Shown here: positions 1 through 8,969 of the stretch, piece by piece
How the letters are laid out: every line of letters begins with the position of its first letter
Numbering within the stretch: the stretch's first letter is position 1
Assembly (NCBI RefSeq): GCF_003600155.1
Contig: NZ_QWLD01000003.1
Span: 62,001-126,000 of the forward strand
Direction of reading: 5' to 3'
Source: Nesterenkonia muleiensis
Lineage (GTDB): Bacteria; Actinomycetota; Actinomycetes; Actinomycetales; Micrococcaceae
Length of the DNA stretch: 64,000 nt
The notes under the pieces: model-generated
What the model saw: the letters and a program-made list of their open reading frames with translations, nothing else
What the model was told of the DNA's origin: nothing
Databases searched by the model: none
Translations under genes and position numbers: made by a program

Positions 1-301
1 CATCAGCCAGGAACGCCGCTCGCGACGACGCGGTGAGCTTCAGCACCTCTGCCACAGGCATGGTGGCCGTAAATTCGGCGTCGCGGTCTCGAGGCACCTC
101 AATACCGAGGTTCACAGTCGACGACCAGCGCCGCATCGCCCCGCAGCAGTGGACCACCAGCTGCACACCGGAGTTGCTGCCCTTCACCGGCAGCACGGCG
201 TTGGCGGCGTCGTCGTCCATTCTCGACACCAACTCCACCAGCTGGTCGAACTTGTGCAGAATCAGCCTCACCAGAGGGCTCTCAGCAGCTGTTCCAGTCA
301 T
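1..301 (-). CDS. DinB / maleylpyruvate-isomerase N-domain-like protein (C-terminus cut by window edge)
   Basis: About 100 codons are visible from an ATG at 301 running leftwards off the window. The helix-rich start (FDQLVELVSRM, residues 18-28) and the pattern HCCGAMRRW (residues 51-59) resemble the first helical pair of the DinB/MDMPI metal-binding four-helix fold, where the His is a metal ligand. Such proteins are thiol-dependent transferases or isomerases, often using mycothiol in actinobacteria. The remaining metal ligands would lie outside the window, so activity cannot be judged. The short gap to the YjdM gene upstream and the shared strand allow co-transcription. Confidence 0.55.
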   Translation of the reverse strand, partial: MTGTAAESPLVRLILHKFDQLVELVSRMDDDAANAVLPVKGSNSGVQLVVHCCGAMRRWSSTVNLGIEVPRDRDAEFTATMPVAEVLKLTASSRAAFLAD

Positions 302-334
302 CTTCTGCTCCTGCCGTTCTCGCTGCGGGTCATG

Positions 335-685
335 TCAGGCCTTCTTCACCACGGAGGACTTCAGCTGCATGGGGCCGGAGCCATCGACCTTGCAGTCGAT
401 GTCATGGTCACCCACGCCGTCGACCAAGCGGATATTTCGCACCTTGGTGCCCACCTTGATCGGGCCTGAACCGCCTTTGACCTTGAGGTCCTTGATCACG
501 GTGACCGTGTCGCCGTCGGCGAGCACGTTGCCCACCGCGTCCTTGATGACCCGCACCTGGGGTTCCTCCTCGGAGTCAGCCTCTGCGAACCATTCATGGG
601 CGCACATGGGGCAGACCAGCAGCGCGCCGTTCTCATAGGTGTCTTCGCTGCTGCATTCTGGGCAGTCGGGCAGCTGATCAGACAT
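335..685 (-). CDS. yjdM: YjdM/PhnA-family zinc-ribbon protein
   Basis: A 116-residue protein starting at MSDQLPD; an in-frame start five codons upstream is less likely. It opens with a zinc ribbon made of two C-x2-C pairs (CPEC and CPMC, residues about 8-29), followed by the PhnA/YjdM core with [14 protein letters not shown] and the family-typical ending [13 protein letters not shown]. Length and domain order match the family. Despite the name phnA, these proteins are not phosphonatases and their role is unclear. The gene lies in the same direction as the DinB-like gene downstream. Confidence 0.85.
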   Translation of the reverse strand: MSDQLPDCPECSSEDTYENGALLVCPMCAHEWFAEADSEEEPQVRVIKDAVGNVLADGDTVTVIKDLKVKGGSGPIKVGTKVRNIRLVDGVGDHDIDCKVDGSGPMQLKSSVVKKA

Positions 686-820
686 CGGTCTCCTCAGCAA
701 GAGTCAGAAGAGTGGATTCCTGATCAAGAGTACCCTTATGCCCATGTACACCCAGCTCGTAGGCGCTGTGCTCAGCAGGCTCGGTGCCACTTCCACGCAT
801 CGCGATGCCGACCAGCGGCT

Positions 821-1429
821 TCACGAGGCCGGCTGGCCGTCGGTGGCCACGGAGTCACTGGCTAAAGCTGTCATGAAGCGGTTGATCTCCTTGCGGCTTC
901 GTAGACGGTAGAAGGTCAGCCGCTCGTTCTGCGGGTCAGCCATCGCCTCTTCGTACCGCTTTTGGACCCGCGGGTACGAGGACCACGCCCACCGCAGAAT
1001 CGACTCGTCACCGCGCCAGAACATGAGGCCACGCCAGTTCTCGCGATTGCCGTTCCACAGTTCCTGACCGGTCATCGCACGATGAACCGTACGACTGAAC
1101 GACTGCCACATCACCCGCCCGCGGGACGGGTTGACCCAGACCACCGTATCCGCTTGCTGCCAGACGAGAGTGCCGAGCTTGCCCTGGTAATTTCCATCAA
1201 CCACCCACGCCTCATCATCCTGCGTGGCCTGCTGGACCTTCTCGCGCAGCTCCTCGGAAGTGGCCTCCGACCAGTTCGGCCCCCAGAACAGCGCATCGAG
1301 TTCAATATGCGGCACCCCGAGGATCTCGGAGAGTCGTTGTGCCACCGCCGACTTGCCCGAGCCGGAGCTCCCCACCACCGAGATGCGGCTCATCCCCGGC
1401 AGATCTTGGAACTGGGCAGAACTCTTCAT
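821..1429 (-). CDS. P-loop nucleoside kinase-like protein (adenylate kinase / DNA topology modulation FlaR type)
   Basis: A 202-residue protein. The start at MKSSAQF is chosen because an AAGGAAGG ribosome binding site lies just upstream; alternatives are five codons upstream or at MSRISVVG. Walker A is GSSGSGKS near residues 20-27. HIELDALFWGPNW and WVVDGNY are typical of the small kinase family annotated as topology modulation or adenylate-kinase-like. The substrate is not known for this family. The gene stands alone between convergent or same-strand neighbours. Confidence 0.75.
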   Translation of the reverse strand: MKSSAQFQDLPGMSRISVVGSSGSGKSAVAQRLSEILGVPHIELDALFWGPNWSEATSEELREKVQQATQDDEAWVVDGNYQGKLGTLVWQQADTVVWVNPSRGRVMWQSFSRTVHRAMTGQELWNGNRENWRGLMFWRGDESILRWAWSSYPRVQKRYEEAMADPQNERLTFYRLRSRKEINRFMTALASDSVATDGQPAS

Positions 1430-1492
1430 GCGCCTTCCTTTCACTCATTCATCTAAGAGCCGCTACACCACGTTGACCCCATCGAGCATATT

Positions 1493-2776
1493 TCACACGG
1501 TGCGGTTCTTCAGCCACAAACGGTAGTTGCGCAATGCGCGACGTTGCAACAGAGTCTCCTTGAGCAGGGCGATCTTGGGATTGATTCCTGGGCGGGTGCG
1601 CCGACCGGCCCCCACACGTCGGAGCTGCTGCCGCACGCGGGCCATGCCTGCAGCGGAGGCAATAGCTTTATCTTTGATCCGCACCGGCTTGAGCTTAACC
1701 TTCTCCTCGGCATCCTGACGCCATGCGTTCGGCAGATCCGGGTTGGCGGCCAAAGCGCTGCCCATGCCGACAAGCGCGACGCCGCTCGCTAAGACCTCCT
1801 CAGCCACCGGCCGCCGGGCAATCCCTCCGGTCAGCATCAGCGGCAGCGGGCTTGTCTTCGCCAACTCTTCGGCCAGCGCCAGGAAGTAGGCTTCACGGGA
1901 TCGGGTGCGCTGGTCACCGTCCTGCCCGGTCATGGCAGGGGCCTCATAGCTTCCCCCGGAGAGCTCGACGAGGTCGACTCCCCAGGGAGCGAGCATCTCG
2001 ATCACTGTCGCGGCGTCGTCAGCGTCGAAACCGCCGCGCTGGAAGTCAGCCGAGTTCAGCTTGACCGCAACGGTGAACGAGGGGGCGACCGCGGCCTGGA
2101 TCGCCCGAACAGTGTCCAGAAGCAGCCGTGCCCGGTTTTCCAGGCTGCCGCCCCACTGATCAGCGCGCTGGTTGGCCAGCGGCGAGAGGAACTGGGAGAG
2201 CAGGTAGCCGTGCGCAGCGTGGATCTCCACGCCGTCGAACCCTGCCTCCTCCGCCCGGCGGGCCGTCTGCGCGAAACGCGTCACGGTCTCTTCGATCTGC
2301 TGCGCGGTCATCTCTACCGGTTCTGCGAACCGTTTGCTGTTCTTGCCCATGCTGAGGGGAATGGCCGAGGGCCCCCAGGCCACTCCAGGCATATCCGCGC
2401 TCATCTGACGGCCGGGGTGGTTGATCTGCATCCAGACTCGCGCGCCTCCGCTCTTAGCGGCGGAAGCCCATTGGCTAAACGGCTCCAGCGGAGACTCCGC
2501 ATCCAGGACCACACCGGCCGGTCCGGTGAGCGCCTCGGCGTGGACCATGACATTGCCGGTGATGATCAGCCCGACCCCGCCCTGGGCCCAACGACGGTAG
2601 AGCTGGAAGAGAGACCTGCCGGGGAGCTGGCCGGATGCGGCCATATTCTCCTCCATGGCGGCCTTGACCAGCCTGTTGGGGACCGATGAGCCGTTCGAGA
2701 ACGTGAACGGCTCGAAGAGCGGTGAGGTCTGCTGCATGCGCGCGGGTGGGTTGAGGGCTGATGCTGCCGATGGCAT
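1493..2776 (-). CDS. NADH:flavin oxidoreductase, old yellow enzyme family
   Basis: A 427-residue FMN TIM-barrel ene-reductase. The ATG at 2776 follows an AGGAG site; upstream in-frame codons run into the TetR gene and are not used. EIHAAHGYLL (residues 185-193) carries the substrate-binding H-x2-H-x-Y pattern, DQWGGSLENR (207-216) is a family signature, and LTGGI with GMGSALAANPDLP form the C-terminal FMN phosphate region. Such enzymes reduce electrophilic alkenes or nitro compounds. It diverges from a tetR gene across a short region with a 7-bp inverted repeat, so repression by that TetR with induction by an electrophile is likely. A basic tail follows the barrel. Confidence 0.9.
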   Translation of the reverse strand: MPSAASALNPPARMQQTSPLFEPFTFSNGSSVPNRLVKAAMEENMAASGQLPGRSLFQLYRRWAQGGVGLIITGNVMVHAEALTGPAGVVLDAESPLEPFSQWASAAKSGGARVWMQINHPGRQMSADMPGVAWGPSAIPLSMGKNSKRFAEPVEMTAQQIEETVTRFAQTARRAEEAGFDGVEIHAAHGYLLSQFLSPLANQRADQWGGSLENRARLLLDTVRAIQAAVAPSFTVAVKLNSADFQRGGFDADDAATVIEMLAPWGVDLVELSGGSYEAPAMTGQDGDQRTRSREAYFLALAEELAKTSPLPLMLTGGIARRPVAEEVLASGVALVGMGSALAANPDLPNAWRQDAEEKVKLKPVRIKDKAIASAAGMARVRQQLRRVGAGRRTRPGINPKIALLKETLLQRRALRNYRLWLKNRTV

Positions 2777-2800
2777 GATAGCTCCTGAATAAGGTATGTT

Positions 2801-2821
2801 TACATTGCTCACATCAATGTA
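2801..2821. promoter_or_regulatory. Candidate TetR operator between oxidoreductase and tetR
   Basis: TACATTG and its exact reverse complement CAATGTA are separated by 7 bp. The site sits between the divergent starts (2776 and 2839) and runs into the ribosome binding site of tetR. Its position and dyad symmetry fit a shared operator controlling both directions. Binding is inferred, not shown. Confidence 0.65.
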
Positions 2822-2838
2822 GGAGAGGGAAGTAAGCA

Positions 2839-3456
2839 GTGTCAACTTTGGCGAAGGATTCCTATCACCACGGCGACCTGCGGGCCTCCCTGCTCGCGGC
2901 GGCGATGCAGATGCTCGAAGCCGGCGAGCCTTTCTCATTACGGGCCATCGCCCGCCAGGCGGGGGTCTCCGCGACAGCTCCCTACCGCCATTTTGCCGAC
3001 CGTGACGCCCTTGAGTCGGCCCTGGCCGCGCAGGGCCTGCGCGACCTGCTCGCCGATCTGACCAACGGTCGCGAACTTCCGAAATCTCCCGCAGACCTGG
3101 GTGAGCTCGCCGTCGTCTATGTGGGGTTCGCCCTGCGCCGCCCGGCACTGTTCAGGCTGATGTTCGGCAACGCCTGCGACGAGGGCAGCGAGGAGCGTGT
3201 GGAAGCTTCCGCACAGATCCACGAGCTGCTGCAGACCTCAATGCTGCGGGTCTTCCCCGCCGCGGAGGCAGAAGCACTGGCCGCGGCCGGATGGGCCCTG
3301 GCTCATGGACTGGCCTATCTGCACATGGACGGCAAACTCCCGGAGATGCCGGACGATGAGGTGGCCGACCACGTGCGTGCCGCATTCCACGCGATCCTGA
3401 CCGCCCGCGCTTCCCCCGACTACCCAGACCCGACTGTCCCGAGAAGGAAATCATGA
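2839..3456 (+). CDS. TetR-family transcriptional regulator
   Basis: 205 residues, GTG start after AGGAGAGGG. The N-terminal HTH spans about residues 9-58: FSLRAIARQAGVSATAPYRH is the recognition core and FADRDAL follows it. The C-terminal ligand domain resembles the WHG/TetR_C_33 type (FRLMFGN near residue 112). The stop overlaps the ATG of the DJ-1-like gene by 4 bp, so the two are translationally coupled. It probably represses itself, that gene and the divergent ene-reductase through the dyad at 2801-2821. The ligand is unknown. Confidence 0.9.
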   Translation: MSTLAKDSYHHGDLRASLLAAAMQMLEAGEPFSLRAIARQAGVSATAPYRHFADRDALESALAAQGLRDLLADLTNGRELPKSPADLGELAVVYVGFALRRPALFRLMFGNACDEGSEERVEASAQIHELLQTSMLRVFPAAEAEALAAAGWALAHGLAYLHMDGKLPEMPDDEVADHVRAAFHAILTARASPDYPDPTVPRRKS

Positions 3457-4136
3457 CCAAGCGCATCTTGAACGTCGTCACCAACGTCGGCCACTACGAC
3501 GACGAGTCCCACCCCACCGGACTGTGGTTGTCCGAGCTGACGCATGCCTGGCATGTCTTCGAAGAGCGCGGCTTCGAACAGACTCTGGTCAGCCCGCAGG
3601 GCGGTGCTGTGCCGTTGGAACCGCGGTCGTTGAAGTTCCCGAACTACGACAAGACCGCCAAGGCCTGGCATCACGAGCCCAAGAAAATGGCCCTGCTGGA
3701 GAGCACGGCCAGCCCTGAGGAGATCGATCCGGCCAACTTCGACGCCATCTACTACACCGGCGGGCACGCGGTCATGTACGACTTCCCCGACAACCAAGGG
3801 CTGCAGCGCATCTCCCGGGAGATCTTCGAACGCGGCGGCATCGTCTCCTCGGTCTGCCACGGATATTGCGGCCTGCTCAACATCACGCTGTCGGACGGCT
3901 CGTATCTAATCGACGGGCGCAAGCTGACCGGGTTCGCCTGGACCGAGGAGGTCCTCGCCCGCGTCGACAGGCTCGTGCCGTACAGCGCCGAGGAGGAGGC
4001 CAAGAAGCGCGGCGCCCTCTATGAGAAGTCCAAGGTGCCGTTCAAGTCGTACGCGGTGGTCGACGGCAATCTGGTGACCGGCCAGAACCCCGGCTCGGCA
4101 AAAGAGACCGCCGAGAAGATTGCCGCGCTCCTGTAG
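3453..4136 (+). CDS. DJ-1/PfpI-family type 1 glutamine-amidotransferase-like protein (Hsp31-like)
   Basis: 227 residues. The nucleophile elbow SSVCHGYCG (residues 132-140) gives Cys135 followed by His136, and YYTGGHAVMYDFPDN (100-114) is the conserved preceding loop. Length and motifs fit the Hsp31/GlxIII-like branch, which detoxifies methylglyoxal or acts as a chaperone. It is the second gene of a tetR operon with an AAGGA site inside the end of tetR. With the divergent old yellow enzyme it suggests a response to reactive carbonyls or electrophiles. Confidence 0.88.
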   Translation: MTKRILNVVTNVGHYDDESHPTGLWLSELTHAWHVFEERGFEQTLVSPQGGAVPLEPRSLKFPNYDKTAKAWHHEPKKMALLESTASPEEIDPANFDAIYYTGGHAVMYDFPDNQGLQRISREIFERGGIVSSVCHGYCGLLNITLSDGSYLIDGRKLTGFAWTEEVLARVDRLVPYSAEEEAKKRGALYEKSKVPFKSYAVVDGNLVTGQNPGSAKETAEKIAALL

Positions 4137-4167
4137 CTCACGCCAATCTGCTGTCCTGCTGCCGCGC

Positions 4168-4893
4168 TCAGAACTCTGACGGCAGGATCCGTCCGAGATG
4201 ATCGACGTCTTCGGCGACCGCGGCCGCGCGCTGCTCCTCGCCGGATTCGGCATAGCCCCAGCGCACCAACACCGCGGGCACACCGTGCATGGCCGCCCCG
4301 TGAACGTCGTGGTTTCGGTCACCGATCATCACCGCGCAGGAGACGTCTGCACCAGACTCAGCCAGGCCGGTCAGCGCCGAAGCCACCACATTGGCCTTAA
4401 CCTGCACCCCGGGGAGCTCCTGGGAGTCCTGGTAGGTGGCTCCACGGATGACGGTGAAGTACTCCGTCAGCCCGGCACCGTCCAGGATCGGCTCAGCCAT
4501 CTCCTGCAGCTTCGCTGTGGCCAATCCGAGCGGTATCCCCGCAGCGTGCCATAAACGAATCAGCTCGGCGATGCCCGGAAACAGCGGGACATGGATCATC
4601 CGCGGGCGATACCGCGCCCGGTACTCGACCACCACACGGTCCAGGTCAGCCTCCGGCACCGTACTGAATCTCGCGAAACCCTCCCGAATGGGCGGTCCTA
4701 CGAAACGCAGCAGCGTCGCGGCGTCGGGCACTGGGTATCCGCAGACCTCCAACGCCTCGGCGATCGAGCCGGTGATTGCCGGGGCCGAGTCGGTGATCGT
4801 GCCGTCCAGATCCAGAACGACGGCGCTTGCCCGGGCGGGCAGCTCAAGGGCAGGAACAGCAGGACTCGCGGCAGCGGGGATGTGCATAGACAC
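4168..4893 (-). CDS. HAD-superfamily hydrolase, phosphoglycolate-phosphatase-like
   Basis: 241 residues; the start is GTG at 4893 or ATG two codons later. Motif I is VVLDLDGTITDS (nucleophile Asp28, acid/base Asp30), and motif IV is MIGDRNHD, here serving as the Mg-binding acidic pair. The helical cap between them matches subfamily IA phosphatases. It follows the two-domain acetyltransferase with only a few bases between stop and start, so it is probably the second gene of that operon. The substrate is not defined by sequence. Confidence 0.85.
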   Translation of the reverse strand: MSMHIPAAASPAVPALELPARASAVVLDLDGTITDSAPAITGSIAEALEVCGYPVPDAATLLRFVGPPIREGFARFSTVPEADLDRVVVEYRARYRPRMIHVPLFPGIAELIRLWHAAGIPLGLATAKLQEMAEPILDGAGLTEYFTVIRGATYQDSQELPGVQVKANVVASALTGLAESGADVSCAVMIGDRNHDVHGAAMHGVPAVLVRWGYAESGEEQRAAAVAEDVDHLGRILPSEF

Positions 4894-4896
4894 AGC

Positions 4897-6021
4897 CTAT
4901 TCGCTCCTCAAGAGCTTGCGCTGCCAGGCGCCCTCCAGACTGGCCGCCCGGAATCCGATCCGGACGTTGATGGCGAGCATGTGCTCGTTCTCGTCCGCGT
5001 TCCAGGTGTGGATGCGCTCCACCTTCGGATGCTCACGTGCCAGATACTCCAGGTTCGCGGCCTTGACCCACAGCCCGAGCCGCTTGCCGCGGTGCTCGCC
5101 GTGCACCAGCGTTTCGTCCTGGTATGCGGCCGGTTTGCCCTGCGGAGACTTGATGATGGTGAAAGCGACCAACCTCCTGCTCGGGACATGTTCGGCAGCG
5201 GTCAAGACGTAGTCCTGCTTGGCTTTGGCCAGCAGCTGGTCACGGCGCCGGACCCGCTCAGCGTCCCAGGCCTCCTCTTCAAGTTCCAGTCCGCCCTGCG
5301 GCACGTCCACGCTCATCCGCCGGTAGAGCTCTGCCAAGGCGTCCAGCCATTCGGCCGGCGTATCGTCTGCCCACTGCACCAGCCTGTAGTCCGGGCCCGC
5401 CTTCTGCTGCGCCTCAGTCTGCCAGGCAGCGGTGTCCTCCGGCGCGACCGGCAGGACAAGCGTGGAATGCCGCTCGACCTGCTCCAGGGTGAATCCGTGC
5501 CGGACGGCGAAGCGGCTGATGGCGTCGACGGCGATGACCCCGGACTCGGTGGGCGGGATCAGCCTCTCCTCACCCTCGGCTGGTTCACGGTTGATGGACC
5601 ATGCCGTCACCGTGGTGCGTCCGGCCTGCCGGAGTGTCTGCTCGGCAGCCTTCCACAGGGCTGTCCCGATGCCGCGGCCACGGTGCTCAGCGGCCACCGC
5701 GACGTCACTGAAAGCCAGGTGGAGATTGTCGGTCAGCGGCAGGCCGAGGAAGGCGAAGCCGAGATAGTCAGCTGTGTCGGTCGGTAGGCCCAGTTCATCG
5801 GTGACAGCATCCTCAGCAACCGCGGCGAAGACGTGCTTGCGCTCCTCGCGCTGGTCCACGAGGGGCGCGAACATGCGGTCGGGAGGGGTGATCAGGTCCT
5901 CGTGGCCAAGGGCCTCCCGGTGCACTGCAGCCTCCAGTTCGGTGTGGGCCACCAGCCATACCGGCACAGGGCCCTCCGCGGTTTCAGGAATGCGGATCGA
6001 AACGATGCGGTAGGAGGTCAT
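4897..6021 (-). CDS. Two-domain GNAT-family N-acetyltransferase
   Basis: 374 residues. Two acetyl-CoA-binding loops are visible: AAEHRGRGIGTALWKAA in the N-terminal half and GEHRGKRLGLWVKAANL in the C-terminal half. This gives two GNAT folds in tandem, a common actinobacterial layout in which one domain may be structural. NADENEHMLAINVRIGFR is the end of the second domain. It sits directly upstream of the HAD phosphatase gene. The substrate is unknown. Confidence 0.85.
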   Translation of the reverse strand: MTSYRIVSIRIPETAEGPVPVWLVAHTELEAAVHREALGHEDLITPPDRMFAPLVDQREERKHVFAAVAEDAVTDELGLPTDTADYLGFAFLGLPLTDNLHLAFSDVAVAAEHRGRGIGTALWKAAEQTLRQAGRTTVTAWSINREPAEGEERLIPPTESGVIAVDAISRFAVRHGFTLEQVERHSTLVLPVAPEDTAAWQTEAQQKAGPDYRLVQWADDTPAEWLDALAELYRRMSVDVPQGGLELEEEAWDAERVRRRDQLLAKAKQDYVLTAAEHVPSRRLVAFTIIKSPQGKPAAYQDETLVHGEHRGKRLGLWVKAANLEYLAREHPKVERIHTWNADENEHMLAINVRIGFRAASLEGAWQRKLLRSE

Positions 6022-6125
6022 GACTTGATACTTTCAGCCAGAGCACAGCCGGTCCAGGGATTCTCCTGCTTCCTTTGCCAGCGGCTCGGAGCTCCTGCCC
6101 ATAGGTATCCATACGTTTGCACAGT

Positions 6126-6872
6126 TCAGAGCAGGAGGTTGACCGCACCGACGGCGGTGAGCACCAGCACCAGGCGCTCGAAGAGTTTCTGGGAGATGCG
6201 GCCGGCGAACCAGCGGCCGATGAACGCGGCGACGACCACCATCGGGATCAGGGTCGCCGAGATCAGGAACACCTCCCAGTTCAGCAGTCCCAGCCCGATG
6301 TGGAAGGGGATCTTGGAGACATTGACCGTGAAGAAGAAATACGCCGTGGTGCCCAAGAACGTTGTCACCGGCAGCCGCATGGCCAGCAGGTACATGCTCA
6401 TCACCGGCCCTCCGGCATTGGCCACCATGGTGGTGAATCCCCCCAGGGACCCGAACCCGTAGCCGGCCAGTCTGCCGGGCTTCGGCTCCCTCTCCTGCAC
6501 TGTACGGGCACGACGACGGCGCCAGAGCGTGAAGCCCAGGAGGGCCAGCAGGATCACCCCGATGACGCGGCGGACGGCGCCGTCAGAGGCTGCACCGAGG
6601 AACACCGTACCCACCGCGACGCCGATGATGACCGGCCAGATGAGCCTCCGCAGGATGGTCCAGTCCACTGTCTTCCGGTACATCCATATGGCGAAGAGGT
6701 CGCCGACGATCAGAAGGATGAGCAGTGCGGCTGTGGACTCACGAGCCGGCAGAACGGCGGCGAAGAGCGCGACGGCAAGTGTCGCCGCTCCGGGCAGCAT
6801 GGTTTTCGAGGCCCCGACGATCACCGCTGCGCAGCCCAGCAGTGCCCAGCCAGAGGCATCGAGTTCAATCAC
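6126..6872 (-). CDS. TauE/SafE-family membrane exporter
   Basis: 248 residues with a GTG start at 6872. About eight hydrophobic segments form two internal repeats. The conserved glycine-rich elements GASKTMLPG (residues 20-28) and GGFTTMVANAGGPVMSMYL begin each repeat, as is typical of the TauE/SafE/YfcA (DUF81) group. These proteins are thought to export sulfite or organosulfonates. No sulfur gene is adjacent, so the substrate is open. Confidence 0.88.
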   Translation of the reverse strand: MIELDASGWALLGCAAVIVGASKTMLPGAATLAVALFAAVLPARESTAALLILLIVGDLFAIWMYRKTVDWTILRRLIWPVIIGVAVGTVFLGAASDGAVRRVIGVILLALLGFTLWRRRRARTVQEREPKPGRLAGYGFGSLGGFTTMVANAGGPVMSMYLLAMRLPVTTFLGTTAYFFFTVNVSKIPFHIGLGLLNWEVFLISATLIPMVVVAAFIGRWFAGRISQKLFERLVLVLTAVGAVNLLL

Positions 6873-6914
6873 TGGGCAAGCCTACTGTGCCTACGGAGGG
6901 CCGCACAGGTGGCG

Positions 6915-8315
6915 TCAGAAAGCCCCAGCGAGGGCGAAGAGCCCTGCCGCCAGGCCGAAGCCCATCACGCCGATCGCGGTCTCCATGACGGTCCAGGTCT
7001 TCAGCGTGGTCTTGACGTCCATGTCGAAGAACTTGCTGATCAGCCAGAACCCGGAGTCGTTGACATGGGAGGCGATCACCGAACCGGCGGCGACGGCGAT
7101 CACCATGGTGGCCAGCTGAACCTCGTTGTAGCCAGCGGCTGTCACAGCGGTCGAAAGCAGGCCTGCCGCCGCGGTCAGAGCCACAGTGGCCGAGCCCTGG
7201 GCGATGCGCAGGGCCCCGGAGATGAGGAACCCGGCCAGGATCAGCGGGATGCCGAGGTCCTCCAAAGAGCCGGAGAGCGCATCGCCGATTCCTGAGGCGC
7301 GCAGCACCCCTCCGAACATGCCGCCGGCGCCGGTGATCAGGATGACCGCACAGACAGGCCCCAGGGCGTTGTCCATGATCTCCTGGATTCCGGATATTCC
7401 GCGGCCGCTGCGCACGCCGAGAGCGAAGATCGCCACAATGAGAGTGAGCGTCAGGGCTACCGGGGTCTGGCCGATCATCAGCAGCACGGCGTACCAGGGG
7501 GCCCCGGCCTGGGCTTCGCTGATCACACCGGCGGAGAAGAGGGTCGTCAGGCCGGTGTTGAAGAAGATGAGAATCATCGGCAGAAGCAGGACCGTGATGA
7601 CGGTGGAGAACCGCGGCGGATTGGCCTCGGCCTCCTCACTGGCCTGGCCCAGAATGACGGGGATCGGCAGTACGAAGCGTCGTCCGGCCCACAGCCCGTA
7701 GAGATAGCCGGTGACGTACCAGGTCACCACCGCGATCGGCACGGCGATCAGTAAGACGATGCCGACATTGGCGTTGAAGAACTCACCGGCCGCAACCGGA
7801 CCCGGGTGCGGCGGTACAAAGATGTGCATGACCGAGAAAGCACCTGCGGTGGGCAGCCCATAGAGCAGCAGCGATCCACCCAGACGGCGCCCGACAGCGA
7901 AGACCACTGGCAGCATCACCACCAGTCCGGCGTCGAAGAAGATTGGGAAGCCGAAGAGGAGTGAGGCCACCCCGAGGGCGAACGGGGCCCGTTTCTCGCC
8001 ACAACGGCTGATCAACGCATCGGCGAGTACCTTGGCACCGCCGGAGACTTCGACCAGCCGTCCCAGCATTGCGCCCAGACCCACCAGCAGCGCGACTGAT
8101 GCCAGGGTGGAGCCGAAACCTTCGGTCAGCGTTGGTACGACATCCTCGGTGGGGATGCCGGTGGCGACCGCTGTGAGCAGGCTGACCACGATCAGGGCGA
8201 GGAAGGCGTGGACTCTGAAGCGGATGATGAGGATGAGCAGCACGGCGATCGACGCCGCGGCGATGCCCAGCAGCGGGCCGGTGCCCAGGCTTTGGTCCCA
8301 ACCGTCAGCGGTCAT
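6915..8315 (-). CDS. gntP: GntP-family gluconate permease
   Basis: 466 residues with about 12-14 membrane segments. The region around FGFPIFFDAGLVVMLPVVF is the hallmark of gluconate:H+ symporters of the GntP family. HVNDSGFWLISKFFDMD near the C-terminus is also strongly conserved in it. The start overlaps the end of the gluconokinase gene by 4 bp (ATGA), so the two are one translationally coupled operon: import of gluconate, then phosphorylation. Confidence 0.93.
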   Translation of the reverse strand: MTADGWDQSLGTGPLLGIAAASIAVLLILIIRFRVHAFLALIVVSLLTAVATGIPTEDVVPTLTEGFGSTLASVALLVGLGAMLGRLVEVSGGAKVLADALISRCGEKRAPFALGVASLLFGFPIFFDAGLVVMLPVVFAVGRRLGGSLLLYGLPTAGAFSVMHIFVPPHPGPVAAGEFFNANVGIVLLIAVPIAVVTWYVTGYLYGLWAGRRFVLPIPVILGQASEEAEANPPRFSTVITVLLLPMILIFFNTGLTTLFSAGVISEAQAGAPWYAVLLMIGQTPVALTLTLIVAIFALGVRSGRGISGIQEIMDNALGPVCAVILITGAGGMFGGVLRASGIGDALSGSLEDLGIPLILAGFLISGALRIAQGSATVALTAAAGLLSTAVTAAGYNEVQLATMVIAVAAGSVIASHVNDSGFWLISKFFDMDVKTTLKTWTVMETAIGVMGFGLAAGLFALAGAF

Positions 8316-8884
8316 GGGGTGGTCCTTTCGTTCAGGTGCGCTTTGAGCCAGCGGACGGCGGCGTCGACCAGCTCTTCTGGGGTGGAGTCATTGATGATGC
8401 GAATGCCTGGCTCATCGGGCTGTAAGGGCTCCAGCGCGGCCAGCTGGGAATCCAGCAGGGAGGGCGGCATGAAGTGCCCGGAACGGTGCGCCAGCCGGTC
8501 TTCGAGCCGGGGCCGGTCGACATCGACGTGGAGAAAGAGCACCTCACCGTCAGCGGTGCGCAACAGATCCCGGTAGGAGCGTTTGAGCGCGGAGCAGGTG
8601 ATGATGCTGCCGGCCTCAGCACGACTGCTCATCCAGTCGCGGAGAGCGCCCAGCCAGGGCCATCGGTCCTCATCGGTCAGCGAGGTGCCGGCAGACATCT
8701 TGGCGATGTTCTCCGGCGGATGGAACTCATCGGCCTCAGCGTAGGGAGGCCCCAGCTGCTGGCTCAGTGCCTCGGCCAGCGTTGTCTTGCCGGTGCCGGA
8801 GACGCCCATCACCACGATGTGGTGGCCCGGGGGTCCCACCGGCCGGTGAGCGGCGCGGATAGGCTGAGGGGTGGGATTCGTCAT
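8312..8884 (-). CDS. gntK: Gluconokinase
   Basis: 190 residues. The P-loop GVSGTGKTT (about 28-36) is followed by EADEFHPPENIAKMSAGTSL, the gluconate/nucleotide signature of thermoresistant-type gluconokinases. DEDRWPWL and TCSALKRSYRDLLR further mark the family. It makes 6-phosphogluconate for the pentose phosphate pathway. First gene of the gntK-gntP operon, divergent from a GntR regulator 85 bp away. Confidence 0.95.
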   Translation of the reverse strand: MTNPTPQPIRAAHRPVGPPGHHIVVMGVSGTGKTTLAEALSQQLGPPYAEADEFHPPENIAKMSAGTSLTDEDRWPWLGALRDWMSSRAEAGSIITCSALKRSYRDLLRTADGEVLFLHVDVDRPRLEDRLAHRSGHFMPPSLLDSQLAALEPLQPDEPGIRIINDSTPEELVDAAVRWLKAHLNERTTP

Positions 8885-8928
8885 CGAATGCCTTTCATGT
8901 GATGCAGGACACTGTCAATTAAAATATC

Positions 8929-8958
8929 ATCTTTTGTGGTTAAACGTATGATCTTTTG
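8929..8958. promoter_or_regulatory. Paired sites in the gntK / gntR divergent region
   Basis: The octamer ATCTTTTG occurs at 8929-8936 and 8951-8958, 22 bp apart, about two helical turns, in an AT-rich stretch. ATCAT (8926-8930) and ATGAT (8948-8952) at their left edges form a loose dyad. This is a plausible binding region for the adjacent FadR-type GntR regulator, overlapping promoters of both directions. It is inferred from position and repetition only. Confidence 0.4.
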
Positions 8959-8969
8959 AAAGGGATGTT

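Noticed and set aside
738-911. A 57-codon frame on the plus strand (MPMYTQLVGAVLSRLG...) before and across the end of the kinase gene.
   Set aside because: It overlaps the end of a well-supported gene on the other strand, has no ribosome site and no family resemblance.
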